From UBA9676 sp035532275 (GTDB taxonomy: Bacteria; Actinomycetota; Actinomycetes; Streptosporangiales; Streptosporangiaceae): a stretch of DNA of 64,000 nucleotides. Shown in pieces: positions 51,269 to 60,539 of this stretch. The position numbers and the translations under genes were made by a program. The stretch covers positions 1 to 64,000 of the forward strand of contig DATKRG010000295.1 of NCBI GenBank assembly GCA_035532275.1, read 5' to 3'. Under the pieces are notes generated by a model. It worked only from the letters and a program-made list of their open reading frames with translations, ran no database searches and was not told where the DNA came from. Position 1 is the first letter of the stretch. Every line of letters begins with the position of its first letter.

Positions 51269-52195
51269 TCACCTCGCGTCGCCAAGGACGGCCCTGATCT
51301 GGGCGGCCACGATCTCAGGCTGGTCCCGGACCGCGAACGCGGGGAATCGCAGCACCCGCAGCCCGCTGACGGTCAGATCGTTGTCCCGCCGCATGTCCGC
51401 CCACCACGCATGCGCGTCCATGTGCCAGCGGCCGTCGACCTCGGCCACCAGCCGGGCGCGGTCCCAGTAGGCATCCAGCCAGCGCTTGCGGCCGTCCGCG
51501 TCAGGGCGGAACGCCTGACGGTCCGGCTCCGGCAGCCCGAACCGCCGGGTCAGCCGGCAAAAGTCGAGTTCTGAGAGCGCCTCGGCGCCGCCCGCGATGT
51601 CGCCGAGCGTGACCGCGATCAGTCGCCGCCGGCGCAGGGCCGGGCGGCTGTCCAGCACTGCCCTCAGGTCCTCGACCCTGACCAGGCGCTGCTGCACTCC
51701 GGCCGCGAGCACGGCACGTGCCCCGTTGTCGGTGCCCATCCAGGACGCCGCGTCCACCAATGACCGGGCTGGCCGGGTTCTGGTTGGGAGTCGCAGTGGG
51801 TGCACGCTGTCCGGGGGGAGTACCCGTGAACGGTGCACGAGCACATCGGGTGGCAAGTGCCTGCGCACCCGGCGGGAGGCCGGCACGAGCAGGTGAACCT
51901 GCTGACCACCGAATCCGGCGAGGCCGTCCAGTCGGGCAGCCGACAGCCCCGCCAGCACGGCGCTCCTGCCCGCCGCGAGGACGGCCACCCACTCGTCGTG
52001 TTCACGGGCCAGGGGCCCGGAGAACGTGACGACGACGCCACGGCAGGGCCGCTGCCACTGCCCGCTCGCCACCATCCACCGGACGTGCGCCCGGCCAAGG
52101 CAGCTCACCGCGTCCGCGACGCTGACGACATGGGACTGCCGCTGGAGCAGGGCGGCGAAGCGCACGGGCAGCTTCTCATCGTCTCTCACGGACAT
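51269..52195 (-). CDS. AbiEi-like domain plus DUF559 nuclease-fold protein
   Basis: A 308-residue protein. The first ~80 residues resemble the winged-helix N-terminal domain of AbiEi-type antitoxins (SVADAVSCLGRAHVRWMVASGQWQRPCRGVV). The C-terminal ~90 residues are a DUF559 domain, a very-short-patch-repair-like PD-(D/E)XK fold: RKRWLDAYWDRARLVAEVDGRWHMDAHAWWADMRRDNDLTVSGLRVLRF, with the Glu-Val-Asp core visible. ATG 52195 is chosen as the first start after an Arg-rich tail of shadow frame. No AbiEii toxin is next to it, so it is an orphan. Such genes are frequent in actinobacteria; function is unproven. Confidence 0.8.
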   Translation of the reverse strand: MSVRDDEKLPVRFAALLQRQSHVVSVADAVSCLGRAHVRWMVASGQWQRPCRGVVVTFSGPLAREHDEWVAVLAAGRSAVLAGLSAARLDGLAGFGGQQVHLLVPASRRVRRHLPPDVLVHRSRVLPPDSVHPLRLPTRTRPARSLVDAASWMGTDNGARAVLAAGVQQRLVRVEDLRAVLDSRPALRRRRLIAVTLGDIAGGAEALSELDFCRLTRRFGLPEPDRQAFRPDADGRKRWLDAYWDRARLVAEVDGRWHMDAHAWWADMRRDNDLTVSGLRVLRFPAFAVRDQPEIVAAQIRAVLGDAR

Positions 52196-52513
52196 GACCC
52201 TGGCTCGGCTGTGGCAGACCTGGCACCGGCTCTTCCGAACCTGTGGACAGCCACCCAGCCTGACGCGCCCTGTGGACGGCCGGCCACATATCGTCACTGC
52301 CACCTGCGATACTGCTCCGCCCGCTGGCCGCCGGCCCGCCCCTCCCCCGGTGCCGTGGTCGATCCGGGTCGCCAGAGCGGCCCAAACCGACCACAACCCG
52401 ACCGCGCCCAGCAGGCACACAGGGTTGTGGTCGATTGGGGTCGTCAGGGCAGCCTTAATCGACCACGGCGAACCGGGCGCACCGACAGCGCAGCCCCGAC
52501 GAGTCCCGCGGGG
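52196..52513. other. Intergenic region with two hairpin units
   Basis: Between the DUF559 start and the gltD stop. It holds no gene I support. The 52355-52466 hairpin repeats are its main content; the 160 bases nearer the DUF559 start probably contain its promoter. Confidence 0.5.
52355..52466. repeat. Pair of 40-bp hairpin units, 72-bp period
   Basis: Unit one is 52355-52394, unit two 52427-52466. Both start GTGGTCGAT and end CGACCAC; unit two has perfect 10-bp arms GTGGTCGATT/AATCGACCAC, unit one only 7. The 32-base spacer itself has AACCC/GGGTT ends. They follow the gltD stop by about 48 bases on the gltBD transcript, so they can act as terminators; they also look like a dispersed palindromic repeat. 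Confidence 0.7.
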
Positions 52514-54004
52514 TCAGGTGAGGGGGCGGGCGGTGGGGGGGATCGCGGCGGGCAGGGCCGTCTCCCCCATCAGATAGGCGTCCACGTCCGCGGCGGCCGA
52601 CCGGCCCTCGGCGATCGCCCACACGATCAGCGACTGGCCCCGGCCCATGTCACCAGCCGCGAACACGCCTGGCACCGAGGTCGCATACGAGCCGTCCCGC
52701 GCCACGTTCCCGCGCGCGTCCACGTCCACGCCCAGGTCGTCGATGAGGCCCGCCCGCTCCGCCCCGGTGAACCCCATGGCCAGCAGGACCAGGTCGCAGC
52801 GCAGCTCGCGTTCGGTACCTGGCACCGGCTCGAAACGGCCCCAGGAGAGCTCCACGTCGGTCAGCCGCAGTGCCCGCACCCGGCCGTCGGCGTCGCCGAG
52901 GAACTCCTGCGTGGAGACGGCGTACATCCGCTCTCCGCCCTCCTCGTGCGCGCTGGAGACGCGGAAGATCATCGGGTAGGTGGGCCACGGCTGGTTCTCG
53001 GGCCGCCCGGCGGGCGGGCGCGGCATGATCTCCAGCTGGGTCACCGAGGCGGCGCCCTGCCGGTGCGCGGTGCCCAGGCAGTCGGCGCCGGTGTCACCGC
53101 CCCCGATGATCACCACATGCCGCCCGCGGGCGCTGATGGCCGGCTCGCTCCCGGCGGCTGCCCCAGCCCCGTCGCCGTCCGCGGCCCCGGCCGCGACGGC
53201 ACGGTTGGACAGCGGCAGGTACTCCATGGCCTGGTGGACACCGGCCAGGCCGGCGCCGGGCACCGGCAGGCCCCGCGGCACCGTCGCGCCGCCCGCGAGC
53301 ACGATCGCGTCGTACTCCGCCCGCAGCGCCTGCGCGGTCACGTCCACCCCGGCGTTGACCCCGCACCGGAACTGCGTGCCCTCGGCCCGCATCTGGTCCA
53401 GCCGCCGGTCCAGGTGCCGCTTCTCCATCTTGAACTCGGGGATCCCGTACCGCAGCAGCCCGCCGGCGGCGTCGGCCCGCTCGTACACCACCACCGTGTG
53501 CCCGGCCCGGGTGAGCTGCTGCGCGGCGGCGAGCCCGGCCGGCCCGGAGCCGACCACCGCGACCTTCTTCCCGGTCAGCGAGTCAGCCTGGGGCGGGCGC
53601 GGCCCTGCCCAGCCCTCCGCCCACGCCCGGTCGATGATCTCCACCTCGACCTGCTTGATCGTCACCGGGTCGGCGTTGATGCCGAGCACGCACGCGCTCT
53701 CGCATGGCGCCGGGCAGAGCCGCCCGGTGAACTCCGGGAAGTTGTTGGTGGCGTGCAGCCGCTCCGACGCCTCTTCCCAGTCGTGCCGCCAGACCAGGTC
53801 GTTCCACTCCGGGATCAGGTTCCCCAGCGGGCAGCCCTGATGGCAGAACGGGATGCCGCAGTCCATGCAGCGCCCGGCCTGCCGCTCCAGCCGGGCGGCG
53901 CCGAACTCGGTGTACACCTCACGCCAGTCGCCGATCCGCACGTCCACCGGGCGGCGGGCGGGCGTCTCGCGCTGCGTGGTCAGGAAACCCCTGGGATCAC
54001 CCAT
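52514..54004 (-). CDS. gltD: Glutamate synthase small subunit
   Basis: GltD is the NADPH-oxidising beta subunit of glutamate synthase and feeds electrons to GltB. The 496-residue protein has an N-terminal Cys-rich region for [4Fe-4S] binding (CMDCGIPFCHQGCPLGNLIPEWNDL), FAD-binding VAVVGSGPAGLAAAQQL, and NADPH-binding VVIIGGGDTGADCLGTAHR, ending in VPGVFAAGDMGRGQSLIVWAI. GAGGGGG precedes ATG 54004, and the gltB stop is 9 bases upstream, so the two are co-translated. It ends the transcript before the hairpin units. Confidence 0.97.
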   Translation of the reverse strand: MGDPRGFLTTQRETPARRPVDVRIGDWREVYTEFGAARLERQAGRCMDCGIPFCHQGCPLGNLIPEWNDLVWRHDWEEASERLHATNNFPEFTGRLCPAPCESACVLGINADPVTIKQVEVEIIDRAWAEGWAGPRPPQADSLTGKKVAVVGSGPAGLAAAQQLTRAGHTVVVYERADAAGGLLRYGIPEFKMEKRHLDRRLDQMRAEGTQFRCGVNAGVDVTAQALRAEYDAIVLAGGATVPRGLPVPGAGLAGVHQAMEYLPLSNRAVAAGAADGDGAGAAAGSEPAISARGRHVVIIGGGDTGADCLGTAHRQGAASVTQLEIMPRPPAGRPENQPWPTYPMIFRVSSAHEEGGERMYAVSTQEFLGDADGRVRALRLTDVELSWGRFEPVPGTERELRCDLVLLAMGFTGAERAGLIDDLGVDVDARGNVARDGSYATSVPGVFAAGDMGRGQSLIVWAIAEGRSAAADVDAYLMGETALPAAIPPTARPLT

Positions 54005-54013
54005 GCCGCCCCC

Positions 54014-57000
54014 TCACCCGTGCGCCACGGCCATGACGGCCTCGTTCACGTCCCGGCCTTCCTGCTCGGCCCGGCTGGCCGCGTCCAGCACCCGCTTGTA
54101 GTCGGTGGGCATGACCTTGACGAACCGGCCCAGCGAGGCCTCCCAGTCGGCCAGCAGCCGCCCGGCCACCGCCGACCCGGTCTCGGCCCGGTGCCGCTCG
54201 ATCAGCTCCCGCACCCGGGCGGCGTCGGCGGCGTCCAGCGCTTCCAGCTCCACCATCTGCGTGTTCACCCGGCGCAGGTCCGGGTCGAGCAGGTAGGCGA
54301 TCCCGCCGGACATGCCGGCCGCGAAGTTGCGCCCGATCCGGCCGAGCACGACCACGGTGCCGCCGGTCATGTACTCGCAGCCGTGGTCGCCGGTGCCCTC
54401 GGCGATCGCGGTGGCGCCGGAGTTGCGCACGCAGAACCGCTCCCCGACGATGCCGCGCAGGAACATCTCGCCGCTGGTCGCGCCGTAGCCGATCACGTTG
54501 CCGGCGATGATCTGCTCCTCGGCGGTGAACGGGGCCGCCGGGTCGGGCGCCACGATCAGCCGGCCGCCGGACAGGCCCTTGCCCAGATAGTCGTTCGCAT
54601 CCCCGGCCAGCCGCAAGGTGATGCCAGCAGGCAGGAAGGCGCCGAACGATTGCCCGGCCGACCCGGTGAACCGCACATGGATCGTGTCCTCGGGCAGGCC
54701 TGCGGCCCCCCAGCGCCGCGTCACCTCATACCCGAGCATCGTCCCGACCGTGCGGTTCACGTTCCGGACCGGCAGGTCGAGCACCACCGGGGTGCCGTCC
54801 TGGAGCGCGCCTTCGGCGAGCTGGATGAGGGTGTTGTCCAGTGCCCGGCCGAGCCCGTGGTCCTGGGCGATCCTCTGGTGCCGGGCGGCGCCGTCGGGCA
54901 GGTCGGGCATGTGCAGCACGGGGGCCAGGTCGAGCCCGGCCGCCTTCCAGTGATCGACCGCACTGCCGGTGTCCAGCAGGTCGGCCCGGCCGATCGCCTC
55001 GTCCAGGGTGCGCAGGCCGAGCGCGGCCAGGTACTCGCGCACCTCCTGGGCGATGAACTCGAAGTAGTTGACCACGAACTCGGGCTTGCCGGTGAAGCGC
55101 TTGCGCAGCTCGGGGTTCTGGGTGGCCACCCCGACCGGGCAGGTGTCCAGGTGGCAGACCCGCATCATGATGCAGCCCGACACCACCAGCGGTGCGCTGG
55201 CGAAGCCGAACTCCTCGGCCCCGAGCAGGGCCGCGACGAGCACGTCGCGGCCGGTCTTGAGCTGGCCGTCGGCCTGCACCACGATCCGGTCCCGCAGCCC
55301 GTTGCGCAGCAGCGTCTGCTGGGTCTCGGCGAGCCCGAGCTCCCACGGCGCGCCTGCGTGCTTGATGGACGTCAGCGGCGCCGCCCCGGTACCGCCGTCG
55401 TGGCCGGAGATGAGCACCACGTCGGCGTGCGCCTTGGACACCCCGGCGGCGACCGTGCCGACCCCGACCTCGGCGACCAGCTTGACGTGGACCCGGGCGG
55501 CCGGGTTGGCGTTCTTCAGGTCGTGGATCAGCTGGGCGAGGTCCTCGATCGAGTAGATGTCGTGGTGCGGCGGCGGCGAGATCAGCCCCACGCCAGGCGT
55601 TGAGTAGCGGGTTTTCGCGATCCAGGGGTAGACCTTGTGCCCGGGCAGCTGGCCGCCCTCCCCCGGCTTGGCCCCCTGCGCCATCTTGATCTGCAGGTCG
55701 TCGGCGTTGACCAGGTACTCGCTGGTGACCCCGAACCGGCCGCTGGCGACCTGCTTGACCGCGGACCGGCGCAGGTCGCCGTTGGCGTCGGGCAGGAAGC
55801 GCTCGGGGTCCTCGCCACCCTCGCCGGTGTTGGACCTGGCGCCGAGCCGGTTCATCGCGATGGCCAGGGTCTCGTGTGCCTCGGCGGAGATGGAGCCGTA
55901 GGACATGGCGCCGGTGGAGAACCGGCGGACGATGGCCGATACCGGCTCGACCTCCTCCACCCCGATCGGCTCGCGGCCGGCGGCGGGGGCACCGTCCACC
56001 CCGCGCACCCGCAGCAGCCCGCGCAGGGTCATCAGCCGCGCGGACTGGTCGTCGACCAGCCGGGTGTACTCCTTGAAGATCTCGTACCGGCGGGTGCGGG
56101 TGGCGTGCTGGAGCTTGAACACGGTCTCCGGGCTGAACACGTGCGGCTCACCCTCGCGGCGCCACTGGTACTCCCCGCCGGTCTCCAGCCGCCGGTGGGC
56201 GGGAGCCGCACCGCGGGGCGGGAAGGCGCGCGCGTGCCTGCGGGCAGCCTCGGCGGCGAGCACGTCGAAGCCGACCCCGCCGAGCCGGGAGGTGGTCCCG
56301 GCGAAGCAGGTCTCGATGACCTCCTCGCCCAGCCCGATCGCCTCGAAGATCTGGGCGCCGGTGTAGGAGGCGACGGTGGACACGCCCATCTTCGACATGA
56401 TCTTGAGCAGGCCCTTGCCGAGCGCCTTGACCAGGTTGGCCGCGGCCTTGCTGGCCGTCAGGCTGGCCAGCTCACCGCGCCGCACCATGTCCTGCACCGA
56501 CTCCAGTGCCAGGTACGGGTTGACCGCGGCCGCGCCAAACCCGGTGAGCAGCGCGATGTGGTGAGCCTCGCGGGCGTCGCCGCACTCGACCACCAGGCCG
56601 GCCCGGGTGCGGGTCCGCTCCCGGATCAGGTGGTGGTGGACCGCGCCGGTGAGCAGCAGCGAGGGGATCGGGGCCAGGCTGCGGTCCCAGCCCTCGTCCG
56701 GGGCGGCCACGCCGCGGTCGGACAGCACGATGATCCGGGCGCCGGCCTCGATCGCCGCCGACACCTCGCCGCAGATCGCGGCAAGCCGCTCGCGCAGGGC
56801 GGCGCCGCCCCCCTGCACGGCGAACCGCCCGTCCACCACGTGCGCGGCGAACCCGGGCAGGTCCCCGTCGTCGTTGATATGGATGATCTTGGCCAGGTCG
56901 TTGTCGCTGATCACCGGGTAGGGCAGGACAATCTGGCGGCAGGAGGCAGGCCCCGGGTCCAGCAGGTTCTCCTCCGGCCCGGTGGCCGAGGACAGCGAGG

Positions 57001-58615
57001 TCACCAGCTCTTCCCTGATCGCGTCCAGCGGCGGGTTGGTGACCTGGGCGAACAACTGCGTGAAGTAGTCGAAGATCAGCCGCGGGCGGTCGGACAGGAC
57101 CGCGATCGGCGTGTCGGTCCCCATCGACCCGACCGGCTCGGCGCCGGCCTCGGCCATCGGGGCCAGCAGCACCCGCAGCTCCTCCTCGGTGTAGCCGGCC
57201 AGCCGGTGCATGGTGGTGAGCTCCTCGGCGCCCGGCAGCTCCCGCTCCCGGTCCGGCAGGTCGTCCAGGTGCATCAGGCCGGCGTGCAGCCAGTCCTGGT
57301 AAGGGTGCTCGGCGGCGAGCGCCGCCTTCACGTCGCCGTCTTCCAGGATCCGGCGGCTGGCGGTGTCGGCCAGGAAGATCCGGCCCGGCTGCAGGCGGCC
57401 CTTGCGGGCCACGTTGGCAGGGTCGATGTCCAGCACCCCCACCTCGCTGGCGAGGATGACCAGGCCGTCATGGGTGACCCAGTAGCGGCTGGGACGCAGC
57501 CCGTTGCGGTCGAGCACCGCGCCGATCAGGGTCCCGTCGGTGAAAGCGACACAGGCCGGGCCGTCCCACGGCTCCATCACCGAGGCGTGGAACTCGTAGA
57601 ACGCCCGCCGGTCCGGGTCCATCTCCGCATGGTTCTCCCACGGCTCGGGGATCATCATGAGGATGGCGTGCGGCAGCGACCGGCCGCCCAGATGCAGCAG
57701 TTCCACGCACTCGTCGAAGCTGGCCGAGTCGCTGGCGTCGGCCTCCAGGATGGGCAGCAGCCGCTCGATCCCACGGCCGTCCTCCCCCGCCGGGATCAGG
57801 TCGCTGGCCAGCATCGCCTCGCGGGCCCGCATCCAGTTCCGGTTGCCGCGGACCGTGTTGATCTCGCCGTTGTGGGCGATGAACCGGTAGGGGTGCGCCA
57901 GCGGCCAGGACGGGAACGTGTTGGTCGAGAACCGGGAATGCACCATCGCCAGCGCGGAGGTGAAGCGGGGGTCGCGCAGGTCAGGGAAGAACGGCTCCAG
58001 CTGGAGCGCGGTGAGCATGCCCTTGTAGACGATCGTGCGCGCGGAAAGGCTGGCGAAGCACAGGCCGGCCTCGTGCTGTGCCCGCTTGCGCAGGCAGAAC
58101 GTCCGCCGGTCCAGGGCCAGCCCGGACTCGCCGGTGGCGGGTGCCGCGACGAACAGCTGGCCCAGCCGGGGCAGGACCGCCCGGGCACCCCGGCCGCAGA
58201 ACGCCAGGTCGTGCGGGACCTCGCGCCAGCCCAGGACGGCCAGCCCTTCGGAAGCCGCGATCCGCTCCACCGTGGCCATCGCCTGCGCCGCATCGGCCTC
58301 GCCGGTGGGCAGGAACGTCATGCCCGCCGCGTAGCTCCCGGCGGCGGGCAGGCCGAAGTCGCACACCGCGCGGAAGAAGGCGTCGGGGACCTGGGTGAGG
58401 ATGCCGGCCCCGTCGCCGGTCTCCGGGTCACTTCCCTTGGCGCCCCGGTGGTCCAGGTTGCGCAGCACGGTCAGGGCCTGGGCGACGGTGCCGTGGGTGG
58501 CGTGCCCGGACAGGTCGGCGACGAAGCCGACGCCACAGGCGTCGTGCTCGAACCGGCTGTCGTACAGTCCCTGATGTCCCGGTGAGGGGTTTCCCGCTGA
58601 GGCGGCAGGCGCCAT
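54014..58615 (-). CDS. gltB: Glutamate synthase large subunit
   Basis: GltB, the alpha subunit, moves the amide of glutamine to 2-oxoglutarate. The 1533-residue protein begins with a Ntn-type glutaminase domain whose nucleophile Cys is in RFEHDACGVGFVADLSG (exposed after processing of the first ~27 residues), then a central domain, an FMN/[3Fe-4S]-binding synthase domain (GGQLPGHKVYPWIAKTR; SGHDGGTGAAPLTS; CIMMRVCHLDTCPVGVATQNPELR with the Fe-S cysteines) and a C-terminal beta-helix domain (GEMFLRGIVGERFCVRNSGATAIAEGTGDHGCEYMTGG). GGGAGAG is 5 nt before ATG 58615. A short dyad lies in the 139-base gap from lgt. Confidence 0.97.
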   Translation of the reverse strand: MAPAASAGNPSPGHQGLYDSRFEHDACGVGFVADLSGHATHGTVAQALTVLRNLDHRGAKGSDPETGDGAGILTQVPDAFFRAVCDFGLPAAGSYAAGMTFLPTGEADAAQAMATVERIAASEGLAVLGWREVPHDLAFCGRGARAVLPRLGQLFVAAPATGESGLALDRRTFCLRKRAQHEAGLCFASLSARTIVYKGMLTALQLEPFFPDLRDPRFTSALAMVHSRFSTNTFPSWPLAHPYRFIAHNGEINTVRGNRNWMRAREAMLASDLIPAGEDGRGIERLLPILEADASDSASFDECVELLHLGGRSLPHAILMMIPEPWENHAEMDPDRRAFYEFHASVMEPWDGPACVAFTDGTLIGAVLDRNGLRPSRYWVTHDGLVILASEVGVLDIDPANVARKGRLQPGRIFLADTASRRILEDGDVKAALAAEHPYQDWLHAGLMHLDDLPDRERELPGAEELTTMHRLAGYTEEELRVLLAPMAEAGAEPVGSMGTDTPIAVLSDRPRLIFDYFTQLFAQVTNPPLDAIREELVTSLSSATGPEENLLDPGPASCRQIVLPYPVISDNDLAKIIHINDDGDLPGFAAHVVDGRFAVQGGGAALRERLAAICGEVSAAIEAGARIIVLSDRGVAAPDEGWDRSLAPIPSLLLTGAVHHHLIRERTRTRAGLVVECGDAREAHHIALLTGFGAAAVNPYLALESVQDMVRRGELASLTASKAAANLVKALGKGLLKIMSKMGVSTVASYTGAQIFEAIGLGEEVIETCFAGTTSRLGGVGFDVLAAEAARRHARAFPPRGAAPAHRRLETGGEYQWRREGEPHVFSPETVFKLQHATRTRRYEIFKEYTRLVDDQSARLMTLRGLLRVRGVDGAPAAGREPIGVEEVEPVSAIVRRFSTGAMSYGSISAEAHETLAIAMNRLGARSNTGEGGEDPERFLPDANGDLRRSAVKQVASGRFGVTSEYLVNADDLQIKMAQGAKPGEGGQLPGHKVYPWIAKTRYSTPGVGLISPPPHHDIYSIEDLAQLIHDLKNANPAARVHVKLVAEVGVGTVAAGVSKAHADVVLISGHDGGTGAAPLTSIKHAGAPWELGLAETQQTLLRNGLRDRIVVQADGQLKTGRDVLVAALLGAEEFGFASAPLVVSGCIMMRVCHLDTCPVGVATQNPELRKRFTGKPEFVVNYFEFIAQEVREYLAALGLRTLDEAIGRADLLDTGSAVDHWKAAGLDLAPVLHMPDLPDGAARHQRIAQDHGLGRALDNTLIQLAEGALQDGTPVVLDLPVRNVNRTVGTMLGYEVTRRWGAAGLPEDTIHVRFTGSAGQSFGAFLPAGITLRLAGDANDYLGKGLSGGRLIVAPDPAAPFTAEEQIIAGNVIGYGATSGEMFLRGIVGERFCVRNSGATAIAEGTGDHGCEYMTGGTVVVLGRIGRNFAAGMSGGIAYLLDPDLRRVNTQMVELEALDAADAARVRELIERHRAETGSAVAGRLLADWEASLGRFVKVMPTDYKRVLDAASRAEQEGRDVNEAVMAVAHG

Positions 58616-58731
58616 CGACTCTCCCGTCGTCTCGTCCGTCTACGCGTTCTCGCATGCGTGCGGTCGGGACGACGTTGGCCCTGCCGCGGGCGGCATGGTG
58701 GGTGCCGCCGCCGGCTCGTGGAGCTATCGCT

Positions 58732-58754
58732 CGCAAGATTACATGCAGATTGCG
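58732..58754. promoter_or_regulatory. Short dyad upstream of gltB
   Basis: CGCAA (58732-58736) and TTGCG (58750-58754) frame a CATG-centred, partly symmetric 13-base core in the gap between lgt and gltB, about 117 bases before the gltB start. It does not fit the GlnR box (GTNAC-N6-GAAAC) well. Weak evidence. Confidence 0.3.
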
Positions 58755-59678
58755 CTACCGGTGCATACCTGCCCGCTCGGGCCGGGTGCCGAAACGCCCT
58801 GATTGTGACGGGTCCAGCGGGCCATCCGCCGGTGGCCGGGGCGCCGGCGGCACCCCGGCCACGACCGGGGCGCGGTGGCCGGGGCCGCGGCGGCCCCTGG
58901 TCAGGTACAGGTAGCCGAGCGCGCCGGCGAAGACGAGCGTCATCACCCACTGGTTGATCCGCAGCCCGAACAGATGATGGGCGTAGTCGATGCGCAGCGA
59001 CTCGGTGCCGTAGGTGCCCACCGCGTAGGCGGCCAGCCAGAGCGCGAACGACCGGTCGCCGGTGAGCAGGAACCGCCGGGCAGCCCAGATCACCAGCAGC
59101 CCGGTCAGCACGTCCCAGCCGCACGCGTACAGGAACGTGGGCTGGAACGTGGCGTAGTTCTCATAGCCGGCCACCCGGTGGGCCGGGGCGATCTCCACCG
59201 CCAGCGGCAGCGTCGACGGCCGCCCGTACACCTGCTGGCTGAACCAGTTCCCCCAGCAGCCCAGGGCCAGCCCGAACGCGACGCCGGGAGCGATGGCGCC
59301 GGCCACCGGGGGGAGGCTGACCCCGGCCCGGCGGCAGGCGAGCCAGGCTCCCAGCGAGCCGGCCGCGATGGCGCCGGGGATGCCAAGCCCGCCGTCCCAG
59401 ATCCGGAAGACATTGAGCCAGTCACGGCCGGCCCGGAAGTACAGCTCGTAGTCGGTGATCACGCTGTAGAGCCGGGCACCGGCCAGGCCGAGCGGGACCG
59501 CCCAGGTGGCGACGTCAAGGATGGCGCCCGGCCGGCCGCCGGCCCGCACGTACCGCCGGTCCGCGACCCAGATCGCCAGCAGGACCCCACCCACCAGGCA
59601 CAGCGCGTAGCCCCGGAGCGGGAGCGGCCCAAGGTGCCAGACCCCACGGGTGGGGCTGGGGAGAAAGGCCACCGGCAT
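58755..59678 (-). CDS. lgt: Prolipoprotein diacylglyceryl transferase
   Basis: Lgt attaches diacylglycerol to the lipobox cysteine of prelipoproteins in the membrane. The 307-residue protein has seven predicted spans; signature stretches are RIWDGGLGIPGAIAAGSLGAW, GCWGNWFSQQVYGRPSTLPLAVEI, FLYACGWDVL and TESLRIDYAHHLFGLRINQWV, which include the family Arg and Asn residues. The tail after residue 280 is Pro/Arg-rich and cytoplasmic. ATG 59678 lies 39 bases after the trpA stop; lgt next to trp is standard in actinobacteria. Confidence 0.95.
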   Translation of the reverse strand: MPVAFLPSPTRGVWHLGPLPLRGYALCLVGGVLLAIWVADRRYVRAGGRPGAILDVATWAVPLGLAGARLYSVITDYELYFRAGRDWLNVFRIWDGGLGIPGAIAAGSLGAWLACRRAGVSLPPVAGAIAPGVAFGLALGCWGNWFSQQVYGRPSTLPLAVEIAPAHRVAGYENYATFQPTFLYACGWDVLTGLLVIWAARRFLLTGDRSFALWLAAYAVGTYGTESLRIDYAHHLFGLRINQWVMTLVFAGALGYLYLTRGRRGPGHRAPVVAGVPPAPRPPADGPLDPSQSGRFGTRPERAGMHR

Positions 59679-59717
59679 GTCGGTCCCAGGCTCTCTGCTT
59701 GTGACGGGCCGCTGGGG

Positions 59718-60539
59718 TCAGCGGGCCCGTCCGCCCGGGCGGGCTGGCCGCCGCACCCCGGCCGCGAGATCATCCGCGAGGCCGCGCACGGCGGTGACGC
59801 CCGCGGCCAGGTCCGGCGCGTCCAGCAGGCGCTGGACGAACGCCGAACCGACGATAACACCGTCGGCGAAGCCGGCCACCTGTGCTGCCTGAGCTCCGTC
59901 CCGGACCCCCAGCCCGACCGCCACCGGCAGCGATGTGCAGGCGCGGGTCCGCGCGACCAGGCCGGCCGCGTCGGAGCTGACCGCGTCGCGCGCGCCGGTG
60001 ATGCCCATCAGCGACGCCGCGTAGACGAAACCGCCGCAGACGCTGGTGATCAGCTCGATGCGCTCGGTGGTGGAGCTGGGCGCCACCAGGAAGACCGGAT
60101 CCAGCTCGTGGGCGGCGGCCGCCTCCAGCCAGGGCCCGGCCTCCTCCGGCGGCAGGTCCGGGGTGATCAGCCCGCATCCGCCGGCCGCGGCCAGGTCACG
60201 CGCGAACGCGGCCACACCGTAGTGGTCGACCGGGTTCCAGTAGGTCATCACCAGCACCGGCACCCCGGCCGAAGCGAGCGCCTCGACCGTGTGCAGCACG
60301 TCGGTGACGTGCGCACCGCCGGTGAGTGCCCGGTGCACGGCCTCCTGGATGACCGGGCCGTCGATCAGCGGATCGGAGTACGGCAGCCCGAGCTCGACGA
60401 TGTCGGCGCCGGCCTCGGCCATCGCCAGCGCGGCCGTGATCCCGCCGGCCACGGTGGGGAACCCGGCGGGCAGGTACCCGAGGAGAGCGGCCCGTTCCTC
60501 CGCCGCCGCCTTCTCAAACGCAGTTCCGACGGCAGTCAT
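59718..60539 (-). CDS. trpA: Tryptophan synthase alpha subunit
   Basis: TrpA cleaves indole-3-glycerol phosphate to indole, which is passed to TrpB by a tunnel. The 273-residue TIM barrel has the catalytic Glu in ADIVELGLPYSDPLIDGPVIQEA and the catalytic Asp in LITPDLPPEEA, with ASLMGITGARDAVSSDAAGLV and GLGVRDGAQAAQV for phosphate binding. Its ATG overlaps the trpB stop (ATGA), coupling alpha to beta as usual. A basic, Pro-rich tail (RRPARPGGRAR) ends the protein. Confidence 0.97.
   Translation of the reverse strand: MTAVGTAFEKAAAEERAALLGYLPAGFPTVAGGITAALAMAEAGADIVELGLPYSDPLIDGPVIQEAVHRALTGGAHVTDVLHTVEALASAGVPVLVMTYWNPVDHYGVAAFARDLAAAGGCGLITPDLPPEEAGPWLEAAAAHELDPVFLVAPSSTTERIELITSVCGGFVYAASLMGITGARDAVSSDAAGLVARTRACTSLPVAVGLGVRDGAQAAQVAGFADGVIVGSAFVQRLLDAPDLAAGVTAVRGLADDLAAGVRRPARPGGRAR

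Noticed and set aside
58616..58754. GlnR operator before gltB
   Set aside because: No GTNAC-N6-GAAAC arrangement; the closest match has several mismatches.
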